42,891 nt of DNA from Aliivibrio sifiae. GTDB taxonomy: Bacteria; Pseudomonadota; Gammaproteobacteria; Enterobacterales; Vibrionaceae. The position numbers were made by a program, and so were the translations under genes. Below, piece by piece: positions 36,282-42,891 of the stretch (positions are counted from its first letter, which is position 1; every line of letters begins with the position of its first letter). The stretch covers positions 1,094,994 to 1,137,884 of the forward strand of contig NZ_MSCO01000001.1 in the NCBI RefSeq assembly GCF_002954705.1, written 5' to 3'. A model generated the notes under the pieces. It was not told the origin of the DNA. It saw only the letters and a list, made by a program, of their open reading frames with translations, and searched no databases.

Positions 36282-37166
36282 TTACTTGAAAAATTTAATA
36301 ATTATATCAATCGCTTGGTTAACATACTCATCCACATCATAAAGACCTATATGATTAGAGCCTTCAATACGCGCTAATTTTTTGGGTTCATTAGCAGCAT
36401 CAAACATTTTTTCGCTTTCATAGGCCGAATCAGCTTCAGTTCCAACAATCATTAGTAGTGGTGTTGGAGATAATCTATCTGCGATATCCAAAGCTGAAAA
36501 ATTAACAAGGCTCTCATATGACCACGGTAAAAACTTACTTTCATATAGACCTTTCGCTCCACGGTCGGTCATATAGTATTCGTAGAACTCGCGAAATAGG
36601 CGAGGCATCTCAAGATGATCAGATTCGGGAGCATGAGGCAGATAGTTTATTTCGCCTGTAGTTAAGTAGTGTTCTCTGGCCTTATTCGTCTGTGTTAGAA
36701 GATCTAAGATACCATCACGGCCCATAATATTGTGGTAAAAGCCTCTATGATCAAAATAGGCGCTTACTGTTGCGAGTGACTTTACTCGACGATCTGAAGC
36801 AACTGCATGAGCCAAATAGCCTCCACCAGAGCAAATACCTAGACCATGAATCTCATCGACATAGTGAAGAGTTTGTAAAAATGTGATTGCATTGCGGCAG
36901 TCTTCGGCTTTATTAAATGGATTCTCGTGGAACCGAGGCTCTCCTTCACTAGCACCGAAACTCGAGTGATCAAAAGTTAAGGCGATAAAGCCTTTCTTCG
37001 CAAGTTTTTCTGCATAGATCTGAACTGTTTGTTCTTTTACCCCAGCTTGTGGTGCTGCAATTATAACAGCAGGACACTTGTGCTTAATTTCTTTTGGTTG
37101 GTGAAGTTCAGCGGCAATACGGTTACCGTTGCTAATAAAATAAACGCTTTTTTTCGTAATCGTCAT
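36282..37166 (-). CDS. Alpha/beta hydrolase, YcjY/dienelactone-hydrolase-like
   Basis: The 294-residue cytoplasmic protein has the alpha/beta-hydrolase fold with AAPQAGVKEQTVQIYAEKLAKKGFIALTFDHSSFGASEGEPR (38-78). The nucleophile elbow at 110-114 reads G-I-C-S-G, with Cys112 at the position of the nucleophile as in dienelactone hydrolases (GxCxG), rather than GxSxG. MIVGTEADSAYESEKMF and IEGSNHIGLYD supply the acid and His near 240 and 270. The family includes YcjY and related uncharacterised enzymes. The divergent LysR gene 137 bp away probably controls it. The substrate is not known. Confidence 0.85.
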   Translation of the reverse strand: MTITKKSVYFISNGNRIAAELHQPKEIKHKCPAVIIAAPQAGVKEQTVQIYAEKLAKKGFIALTFDHSSFGASEGEPRFHENPFNKAEDCRNAITFLQTLHYVDEIHGLGICSGGGYLAHAVASDRRVKSLATVSAYFDHRGFYHNIMGRDGILDLLTQTNKAREHYLTTGEINYLPHAPESDHLEMPRLFREFYEYYMTDRGAKGLYESKFLPWSYESLVNFSALDIADRLSPTPLLMIVGTEADSAYESEKMFDAANEPKKLARIEGSNHIGLYDVDEYVNQAIDIIIKFFK

Positions 37167-37303
37167 AGTAAATTATCTCTTTTGTTCGTGATATAGAGGT
37201 CGACTTAGAGAGGCTATTTGCTAACGCCCTAAGTATTTGACTATGTTAAGTTGACGTATTGTTTTAATATATAGTGCCATTCTTAAAACACTGTTAACTA
37301 AAA

Positions 37304-38188
37304 ATGAACAATATATCTTGGAGAGGAATTCGAGCATTTATCTATGTTGCTGAGCATGGCAGTTTTACAGCTGCAGCTAATGCATTAGGTGGCTCCAAAG
37401 CCAACGTCAGTCAATTAGTTACTGAGTTAGAGGGGGCTTTAGGCGTTCAATTACTTTTTCGTACAACTCGACAGTTACGTTTGACGGATATTGGGAGTGG
37501 TTATTATCAACGATGTAAAGTAGCGATGCTGCAACTTGACTCTGCGGCTGAGTGGGCGACTGAGTCGAGAAGTGAGTTAAAAGGGCGTATACGAATGAAC
37601 TCTGTTGGTGGGCCTATTGGTGAAGACTTAATTGCTCCACTAGTGATGAGTTTTCAAAAGCAATACCCTGATATAGAGGTCGAGTTGGATTTTTCAAATC
37701 TTCAAGTTGATCTGCTTGGAGAGCAATATGATTTAGTGTTAAGAGTTGGTGCGTTACCTGATTCTACTTTAGTTGCACGTCACTTATGTAATCTAACAAC
37801 ATATTACGTTGCTAGTCCTGACTTCCTAAACCAGCATGGTCCAATCACTAATCCAGAAGATTTAGAACGACTTCCTTTGATTCATGGAAGTGTAGAGCAC
37901 TGGATACTAAAAAAAGGCTCAGAACAGAGAATCATTCACACTAACAGGGGTGTGAAAGCTGCGACAGGAAGGACGATGCGACAAGCGGTAATTGCAGGTT
38001 TGGGGGTGACAAGACTTACTGATGTGTACTGCCATACTGATATTCAAAATAACAAGCTTGTAGATGTATTACCTGAATGGTCAGAAGAGACACCACTGTC
38101 ATTGGTGTGTCCACCCACAAAATATCACTTACAACGTGTTCGAACTCTAATCGATTGGATCATAGAACGATTTGATAAAGGGTACTAG
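37304..38188 (+). CDS. LysR-family transcriptional regulator
   Basis: The 294-residue protein has a helix-turn-helix at 1-62 (IRAFIYVAEHGSFTAAANALGGSKANVSQLVTELEG with RTTRQLRLTDIG) and an effector-binding domain (about 88-290). Its recognition region GGSKANVSQLV and the CrgA-like C terminus suit the large LysR group found beside hydrolase genes. It is divergent from the alpha/beta hydrolase gene, its probable target. No leaderless or weak-start issue is seen. A terminator lies 62 bases downstream. Confidence 0.93.
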   Translation: MNNISWRGIRAFIYVAEHGSFTAAANALGGSKANVSQLVTELEGALGVQLLFRTTRQLRLTDIGSGYYQRCKVAMLQLDSAAEWATESRSELKGRIRMNSVGGPIGEDLIAPLVMSFQKQYPDIEVELDFSNLQVDLLGEQYDLVLRVGALPDSTLVARHLCNLTTYYVASPDFLNQHGPITNPEDLERLPLIHGSVEHWILKKGSEQRIIHTNRGVKAATGRTMRQAVIAGLGVTRLTDVYCHTDIQNNKLVDVLPEWSEETPLSLVCPPTKYHLQRVRTLIDWIIERFDKGY

Positions 38189-38249
38189 TTTTTCATAAAT
38201 TGCTAATTTAGAATTATTCAAAGATCATTCGACTCATAATGAACACATT

Positions 38250-38276
38250 AAAAAAAGTCGTTATTAACGGCTTTTT
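38250..38276 (+). terminator. Terminator after the LysR gene
   Basis: AAAAAGTCGTT pairs with AACGGCTTTTT across a 3-nt loop with one wobble, about 62 bases after the stop. Confidence 0.8.
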
Positions 38277-38379
38277 GTGTGTCACGTTATGACAGCATAA
38301 CGTCATCTAATAACTAGTGCTTTAGCCTCAGCAAAACCCTCCGAGATGCTCCAATCACCAATAACGACCTCATTTGTGT

Positions 38380-38550
38380 TATAATACGTCAATTGGGATT
38401 GAGAAAAAGAGCAATTAATCACCTATGGTGGTGATTCTTATCATGTTTATTTATATGGTACCGCTACTCAATCAAATAGTAATTGGATAAGGAGTTGTCC
38501 TTATATTCGTCTAGCTGTTCGCTTAGCCGGATATGTGAACATTATCGTTT
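38380..38550 (+). promoter_or_regulatory. Promoter -10 and structured leader of the second BCCT gene
   Basis: A consensus -10 TATAAT lies at 38380-38385, giving a leader of about 160 bases. Two clean hairpins follow: AATCACC/GGTGATT (38417-38436) and ATAAGGA/TCCTTAT (38487-38504). The second masks an AAGGAG. The BCCT ATG itself has no good ribosome binding site. This could be a regulated leader; it does not match a riboswitch class I know. The stretch 38277-38379 shows nothing further. Confidence 0.45.
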
Positions 38551-40155
38551 ATGGGTTTTAAATCAGAAAAGTACAGTATTGAATCGACAGATTATCAAGT
38601 CGGTCAAGATAACATTAGTAAATGGGGCATGGATGTCCATAATACCGTTTTTATAGCCTCAGTCGGCTTGTCTCTTCTCTTCATTATTACACTTCTCGCA
38701 CTACCTCCTACAGATGCAAAAGCCGCCATTGATTCCCTTAAAGGTTCAGTGTTAGCAAATTTTGACTTCCTCTTTATGTGGGGAGCCAACATCTTATTAA
38801 TCGTTGCCATTATTATTGCTTTTTCACCGTTAGGTAAAATTCGCTTAGGTGGTGATGATGCGAAGCCAGATTATTCAAAAGCCTCTTGGATCTCGATGCT
38901 ATTTGCCGCAGGTATGGGTATTGGGCTTATCTTCTGGGGTGTTGCAGAGCCAACCGCGTTCTTTACCAACTGGTTTGGAACTCCGCTTAATGTAGAACCT
39001 TTTACAGAAGCAGGGCGTGAACTTGCACTGGGTGCAACGGTCTTCCACTGGGGGTTACACGCATGGGCTATCTATGGCATGACAGCACTTTGCCTTGCTT
39101 ATTTTGTTTATAACAAAGGGCTGCCATTATCAATGCGCTCGGTGTTTTATCCATTGTTAGGTGATCGAGTCTGGGGTAAAACGGGTGATGTGATTGATAT
39201 CTTAACCGTGTTAGTTACCTTGTTTGGTCTTGCAACGTCTCTTGGTTTAGGCGGCTCGCAAGCGGCTAGTGGTATTAGCCATGTTTTCGGAATGGAAAAT
39301 AACATCTATCTTCAACAGGCTATTATCGTATTGATCATGGGTCTTGCGATTATTTCTGTTCTACGCGGTATGGATGGGGGCGTTAAATTTCTTAGTAACC
39401 TGAATATGGTTATCGCCTTTGTCTTCCTTGGTTTGATTGCTGTGTTGAATTTCACAACAGTATTGGATTCATTAGTTACGGCATTAACTGGTTATGTGAA
39501 AAACATTATTCCGTTAAGCCAAAGCTCTGGCCGAGAGGACACGACTTGGCTGCATGGTTGGACTGTGTTCTATTGGGCGTGGTGGGTAGCGTATGCACCT
39601 TTCTTTGGTATGTTCGTAGCTCGTATATCTAAAGGTCGTACTGTTCGCGAATTTCTTCTTTGCGTAATGCTTATACCGACAATGGTAACTACAGCTTGGA
39701 TGTCAATCTTCGGTGGTGTGGCTATTCAACAAGTTATCGATAAAGTGGGTCTATTAGGCGCTCAACAAGGTATTAGTGATGTATCTCTAAGCTTGTTCCA
39801 TATGCTAGATGCTTATCCGTTTGGGGATATTCTATCCTTTATTGCCGTAGCACTGATCATCGTTTTCTTTGTGACCACGTTGGACTCAGGCTCTATCGTT
39901 ATTGATGGCATGACTGCGGGTGGTAAATTAGAAGTACCAGTTAAACAGAAGGTAGTTTGGGCGGTTATCTCTGGTGCTATCGCCATGATTATGTTGTGGA
40001 TTGGTGGCACTGAATCTATTCAAGCGTTGCAATCCATCACCATTATTGCTGCAATGCCGTTCACCATTATTCTCTTGCTAGGTTGTGTGAGTTTACTTAA
40101 AGGACTATTGACGGAAGTTGATAAGCCAAAGGTAGCCACTAAGCGAGTTAACTAG
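38551..40155 (+). CDS. BCCT family transporter (sodium-motif type)
   Basis: The 534-residue inner-membrane carrier has 12 membrane spans and the full BCCT signature WTVFYWAWWVAYAPFFGMFVARISKGRTVREF. In contrast to the other BCCT protein in the window it has the glycine motif AAGMGIGLIFWGVAEPTAFF (near 114-133), typical of sodium-coupled glycine betaine, choline or DMSP carriers such as OpuD, BetL and BetP. The C-terminal tail is short (about 15 residues). The ATG is the first possible start after an in-frame TGA at 38536; it lacks a strong ribosome binding site. An osmoprotectant role is likely but unproven. A terminator follows. Confidence 0.93.
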   Translation: MGFKSEKYSIESTDYQVGQDNISKWGMDVHNTVFIASVGLSLLFIITLLALPPTDAKAAIDSLKGSVLANFDFLFMWGANILLIVAIIIAFSPLGKIRLGGDDAKPDYSKASWISMLFAAGMGIGLIFWGVAEPTAFFTNWFGTPLNVEPFTEAGRELALGATVFHWGLHAWAIYGMTALCLAYFVYNKGLPLSMRSVFYPLLGDRVWGKTGDVIDILTVLVTLFGLATSLGLGGSQAASGISHVFGMENNIYLQQAIIVLIMGLAIISVLRGMDGGVKFLSNLNMVIAFVFLGLIAVLNFTTVLDSLVTALTGYVKNIIPLSQSSGREDTTWLHGWTVFYWAWWVAYAPFFGMFVARISKGRTVREFLLCVMLIPTMVTTAWMSIFGGVAIQQVIDKVGLLGAQQGISDVSLSLFHMLDAYPFGDILSFIAVALIIVFFVTTLDSGSIVIDGMTAGGKLEVPVKQKVVWAVISGAIAMIMLWIGGTESIQALQSITIIAAMPFTIILLLGCVSLLKGLLTEVDKPKVATKRVN

Positions 40156-40207
40156 TTAGGTTAACTTGTAGCTAGATTAAGAGCCAAAGTAAAAGTTAGA
40201 TCTACAA

Positions 40208-40244
40208 TAAAACTCTCTGGTACTTTGTGTTGGGGAGTTTTTTT
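40208..40244 (+). terminator. Terminator after the second BCCT gene
   Basis: AAAACTCTC (40208-40216) pairs with GGGGAGTTTT around a long loop, with T7 after it. It closes the core region just before the accessory module. Confidence 0.75.
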
Positions 40245-40266
40245 ATAGAATTCACAAACACTAAAC
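40244..40266 (+). repeat. Direct repeat, left copy, flanking the Sir2-like module
   Basis: The 23 bases starting TATAGAATTCACAAACAC are repeated at 41793-41815 with two A/G differences (21 of 23 identical). The copies lie 1549 bases apart and bracket the small membrane ORF, the Sir2-like gene and the 42-codon gene. Confidence 0.7.
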
Positions 40267-40277
40267 ATGCAATAACA

Positions 40278-40424
40278 ATGCAGCTATGGCTCGTATCAGT
40301 GAGCTTACTAGCTGTGATTCTGATGCGTTACTTGAAATTGAGTTTGATTGGCGAGGGGATTAACCTCTTGTTATTACTTTTAATATCATATACGTTACCC
40401 ATAAGCATTATATCGTTATACTAA
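40278..40424 (+). CDS. Possible small membrane protein upstream of the Sir2-like gene
   Basis: A 48-residue ORF (start MQLWLVSVSLL) has two hydrophobic stretches split by a short loop with Arg, Lys and Glu. It ends 22 bases before the Sir2-like ATG, so the two could be cotranscribed. No good ribosome binding site precedes the ATG; an in-frame GTG at 40227 lies inside the terminator and is less likely. The call is uncertain: it may be a chance hydrophobic frame in AT-rich DNA. Confidence 0.35.
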   Translation: MQLWLVSVSLLAVILMRYLKLSLIGEGINLLLLLLISYTLPISIISLY

Positions 40425-40446
40425 CTTCAAATATTTAAGAGTAAAA

Positions 40447-41481
40447 ATGAAACTAGTTGTACTATCTGGAGCCGGTCTTTCTAGTCCATCGGGTATGCCT
40501 ATATACGATGAAATCAAGTTAGACAGTGATTATCTACTTCTTCATTCAGCACAAGCAGAAGATATTGTGATAGGCGCTATCTCTTCTTTGAAATCTAGGT
40601 TTTTGCATATAAAGCCCAATTCTGTACATCGCGAGTTAGTTAAACTGCACCATTATTGTCAGGCACACGGTGTAGAGATGACCCACTATACTTTGAACGT
40701 CGACGATCTTATTGAACAAGTAGGAGGAACAGTTCACCACCTCCATGGCAACATTAAGGATCCTAAGAGTATTTTCGATCATAAAGATGTGGCATCTTTG
40801 GACCTAAATTCTATTACTTGGGCTTCTGGTGATTTAATGGTTGTACTTGGTGTTAGTAATAATGGTTATCCGCTTTCTTATCTAGAGAGTGAAGTACTTG
40901 CATGTGGTGGAAGCTTTCTAAACTTTAATATTGTAAACAACGACGACTTATTATCACAGACAACTGTTGGAGATCTTTCAGATACATTTTCTGTTCTTGA
41001 ACTGAGTCAAAATTTACATAGTGAGTTTAACATAATTGACTTAGGGGATTATGAAATTGATATTAAAACATTTTCTATCAATGAGCGAACATATGAGGTT
41101 TACTTTACTCCTACACAGTTTGTAGTAACCTCTGAGGAAGAACAGAAAGAATTAGAAGAACTTGTCGGACAAAAACTCGATCATACTGCTTATGAGATTA
41201 AGTTTGATCTACAGTCTAATAGAGAAAGTGAGTCACCCTTCGAACAGCCTGACAATAATTTTACTTTGAGAGAGCTTAACTTACTTGGCATGATCATAGC
41301 GTCTACTATCAAAGCTCATTCATCTTTAAGACAAGTCACATTATACACTGCATCGGCAGCTGAAGATAATCTTGTGCTATTCTACAATCGACTTGCCAAC
41401 GTTTATGCAAGTAGATTACAATATGACCATTGGTGTGGTTTTGGGTTAGAAGGAGTCAACTATGCGTTCAAAAAACAGTAA
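40447..41481 (+). CDS. Minimal sirtuin-like (SIR2-fold) protein with unknown C-terminal domain
   Basis: The first ~185 residues of this 344-residue protein follow the sirtuin order: the NAD-binding GAGLSSPSGMP (8-18), TLNVDDLIEQVGG (82-94) with Asn84 and Asp86, LHGNI (99-103) with the catalytic His100, then MVVLGVSNNGYPLSYL (131-146), where sirtuins have the GTS..VYP segment, and FLNFN (157-161). The Cys4 zinc module is missing. Residues 190-344 form a separate domain with no family I recognise (YEVYFTPTQFVV, LYTASAAEDNLVLFYNRLA). SIR2-fold proteins in defence loci deplete NAD; that role here is inference from the neighbourhood. The 42-codon gene overlaps its end, so the two are probably translated together. 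Confidence 0.8.
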   Translation: MKLVVLSGAGLSSPSGMPIYDEIKLDSDYLLLHSAQAEDIVIGAISSLKSRFLHIKPNSVHRELVKLHHYCQAHGVEMTHYTLNVDDLIEQVGGTVHHLHGNIKDPKSIFDHKDVASLDLNSITWASGDLMVVLGVSNNGYPLSYLESEVLACGGSFLNFNIVNNDDLLSQTTVGDLSDTFSVLELSQNLHSEFNIIDLGDYEIDIKTFSINERTYEVYFTPTQFVVTSEEEQKELEELVGQKLDHTAYEIKFDLQSNRESESPFEQPDNNFTLRELNLLGMIIASTIKAHSSLRQVTLYTASAAEDNLVLFYNRLANVYASRLQYDHWCGFGLEGVNYAFKKQ

Positions 41482-41590
41482 GACTACAGCGCAACGTAAA
41501 ACAGAAGGTTTACGTAAGTTATCTCAAGCATATTCTGATGCAATTAAAGCTGGTACGGTAAGAAAAGTTTTGACTGTTGCAAAACCATAA
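41462..41590 (+). CDS. 42-residue basic protein overlapping the Sir2-like gene
   Basis: The ATG at 41462 lies inside the last 20 bases of the Sir2-like gene and has AAGGAG 7 bases before it, the best ribosome binding site in this region. The protein starts MRSKNSKTTAQRKTEGLRKL and is rich in Lys, Arg, Ser and Thr, with a likely helix in the middle and no membrane segment. A terminator follows 22 bases after the stop. Overlap, strong Shine-Dalgarno and shared terminator argue for a real gene made in step with the Sir2-like protein. A nucleic-acid-binding or partner/antidote role is possible, but no family is recognised. Confidence 0.7.
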   Translation: MRSKNSKTTAQRKTEGLRKLSQAYSDAIKAGTVRKVLTVAKP

Positions 41591-41612
41591 TAAAACAATT
41601 GATTTAAAAAAT

Positions 41613-41636
41613 AGCCGCGTTCATCGCGGCTTTTTT
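41613..41636 (+). terminator. Terminator of the Sir2-like module
   Basis: AGCCGCG (41613-41619) pairs perfectly with CGCGGCT (41625-41631) around a 5-nt loop, followed by T6. Confidence 0.9.
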
Positions 41637-42040
41637 GTGCGTGTGGTTTTAGAAACTATTGTCCAAAATGGCTGCCCTGTATCTCATGCAACCATTTAAA
41701 CTTCAGCCTTATCGAATTAAAGTAAGGATTATGGATAAAAAAGTACTTGAAGTGTTTTTCCTACGATAAAGTATATTCAATGCTTATTCCTATATAGAGT
41801 TCACAAGCACTAAACCAGATATTGAGTTTGATGAATTATAAATTTTAACCACTTTAGCTGAAGCATACGAAAGTGAATTTTCTGTGTAGTCGTTGATTAT
41901 ATTCTTGAGTTTTGATGATTATTTATCGATTTATCAATAGTTTATTTCCATTTTAAACTGGACTTATATTGATCTTAACTAGAGCTGTATTCAATATGTA
42001 TGATACATTAAGCCTAATAATGATTATGGCAAGTTAAATA
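41637..42040. other. Gene-poor spacer with scraps
   Basis: About 400 bases without a supported gene. It holds the right copy of the direct repeat, and a 12-codon ORF (ATG near 41731, with AAGGATT directly before) that is too short to call. It must also contain the promoter of the MBL-fold gene. Confidence 0.5.
41793..41815 (+). repeat. Direct repeat, right copy
   Basis: The copy starts TATAGAGTTCACAAGCAC and matches 40244-40266 at 21 of 23 positions. After it comes ATTGAGTTTGATGAATTAT, which shares ATTGAGTTTGAT with bases around 40338 inside the module. Confidence 0.7.
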
Positions 42041-42891
42041 TTGAAAACGTCAAACTCCACAAAAAAACTTAAATGTAGTTTTTACTTCCTACCAGCTGGT
42101 AATGGTGATTGTGTCCTTATTCAGTATCAAGATGATGATTCTGCATACCGTAATATTTTAATTGATGGTGGTAATCGTAACCAGCTTGAATTTCAGCAAC
42201 AGAAGAGGAAAATTTTAGAAATTCTCGATGAGGGGCGGAAAGGTCGTTTAGATCTTGTAATCGTCACTCATAGTGATGATGATCATATCAAAGGTATCCT
42301 TAAACTAGTCATGGATAAACAGTTGGAGGGTTATGTGGACAAGTTCTGGTTCAATTCAGAGAAGACTATTAGCGAGTTGCTCTTTTCTCCTTTTCAACAT
42401 ACGCAACCTTACCTTGTTGATGAGCAAGCTAGTGGTGCTGAGCGCTCGTCAAGAAATCAGGACCACGACCTGTATCATGAACTCGATAAGAATAATAAAT
42501 GGGATCATGAGGTTATTTCTTTTCCTAAAGAAGAAGTTATAGGTAACTTAAAGCTAACCGTTCTTTCTCCTACAATTGAAAAACTACAAAAACTAGATGA
42601 GCACTGGCCTCAAATGCCTTTGAATGCCAAGAATGTGAGTAGATCAGCAAAATGCGTATCAGACCATAATCAAAGTCTGAATCAACTGATGAAAGGTTTG
42701 GACTCTTTTGAAGAGGACGTATCTCCAGTAAATGGGGCAAGTATTGCGCTTATGTTAGAGTGGTGCTCCAGACGCTATTTATTGTTATCGGACTCACATC
42801 CAAGTGTTATAGTCGATAGCCTTGCTGATTTTATCCCAGAGAATAAAGAAGCATTAGATTTTGATTTGGTGAAAGTGTCTCATCATGGAAG
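42041..42891 (+). CDS. ComEC-like MBL-fold hydrolase (5' part), AVAST type 1-like
   Basis: The open frame starts after a stop at 42035 and has only TTG (42041) as a plausible start; it runs off the window after 283 codons. The protein begins with FYFLPAGNGDCVLIQY (14-29) and LIDGGN (40-45). The zinc motif THSDDDHIKG lies at 76-85 with His77, Asp79, Asp81 and His82, and further on come ASIALMLEW, RYLLLSDSHPSV and VSHHG at the window end, all marks of the MBL domain seen in ComEC and in defence proteins. Type 1 AVAST systems open with such an MBL protein, followed by a protease and a STAND ATPase; the next genes lie outside the window. No ribosome binding site stands out before the TTG. Confidence 0.75.
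   Translation, partial: MKTSNSTKKLKCSFYFLPAGNGDCVLIQYQDDDSAYRNILIDGGNRNQLEFQQQKRKILEILDEGRKGRLDLVIVTHSDDDHIKGILKLVMDKQLEGYVDKFWFNSEKTISELLFSPFQHTQPYLVDEQASGAERSSRNQDHDLYHELDKNNKWDHEVISFPKEEVIGNLKLTVLSPTIEKLQKLDEHWPQMPLNAKNVSRSAKCVSDHNQSLNQLMKGLDSFEEDVSPVNGASIALMLEWCSRRYLLLSDSHPSVIVDSLADFIPENKEALDFDLVKVSHHG

Noticed and set aside
38387-38550. Glycine riboswitch before the second BCCT gene
   Set aside because: Conserved glycine aptamer cores are not visible; only two simple hairpins are seen.
40227-40424. 65-codon version of the small membrane ORF from GTG at 40227
   Set aside because: This start lies inside the BCCT terminator hairpin; the shorter ATG version is more plausible, and even that is uncertain.
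40244-41815. Integron cassette (attC) explanation for the Sir2-like module
   Set aside because: The direct repeats lack the core and dyad structure of attC or VCR sites and no integrase is present.

Overview
The window reads as chromosomal DNA of a marine gammaproteobacterium of the Vibrionaceae, most likely Aliivibrio. This is inferred from the AT-rich composition, from protein types typical of vibrios (YaeQ, a CARB-like class A beta-lactamase, BCCT and TAXI-TRAP transporters, a MurNAc PTS) and from consensus-like CRP and Fur sites. No species name can be proven from the sequence alone. There are no rRNA or tRNA genes, no CRISPR array and no recognisable insertion sequence.

Layout. At 1-6.4 kb lie the 3' part of a fused TAXI-TRAP permease, a bacterial ionotropic-glutamate-receptor-like protein, two LysR regulators and a CRP-preceded concentrative nucleoside transporter. 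At 6.4-10.9 kb a minus-strand block carries a Bax-like glucosaminidase, PpiB, a CARB-like beta-lactamase, an ACC-deaminase/D-cysteine-desulfhydrase-like enzyme, a YajD-type HNH protein and an unknown membrane protein behind a perfect 7-1-7 Fur box. At 11.0-13.0 kb is a patch of decay: an isoprenylcysteine-methyltransferase-family gene split by a frameshift, an intact LolA-like periplasmic protein, and a remnant in which the first codons of an ABC-exporter permease are joined to the last third of its ATPase. A zinc-finger-less DnaJ homologue (CbpA-like) and a periplasmic HAD phosphatase follow.

At 15.4-18.9 kb is a complete MurNAc uptake and catabolism locus: murR divergent from murQ-murP, with a CRP site and candidate operators between them. 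YaeQ, a TSUP exporter, a LysR, a zinc-ligand-poor MBL-fold protein and an arylamine N-acetyltransferase come next. At 23.6-40.2 kb are mainly transport and metabolism genes: two different BCCT carriers, a DUF1254 protein with a divergent LysR, a prolyl oligopeptidase, an 847-residue lipoprotein of unknown function, a POT peptide transporter, and an alpha/beta hydrolase with a divergent LysR. Prolyl oligopeptidase, the POT carrier, the nucleoside carrier and MurPQ together suggest scavenging of peptides, nucleosides and cell-wall sugars, with CRP control visible at three of these genes.

The last 2.6 kb looks like accessory defence DNA. A minimal sirtuin-like gene with an unrecognised C-terminal domain overlaps a 42-codon basic protein gene that has a strong ribosome binding site and was found by reading the sequence directly. 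The pair may be preceded by a small membrane protein. This module is bracketed by a 23-bp direct repeat (21 of 23 identical). Beyond it a ComEC-like MBL-fold gene with a probable TTG start runs off the window; it resembles the MBL component that opens type 1 AVAST loci. The Sir2-like plus 42-residue protein pair is the best candidate here for an undescribed system.
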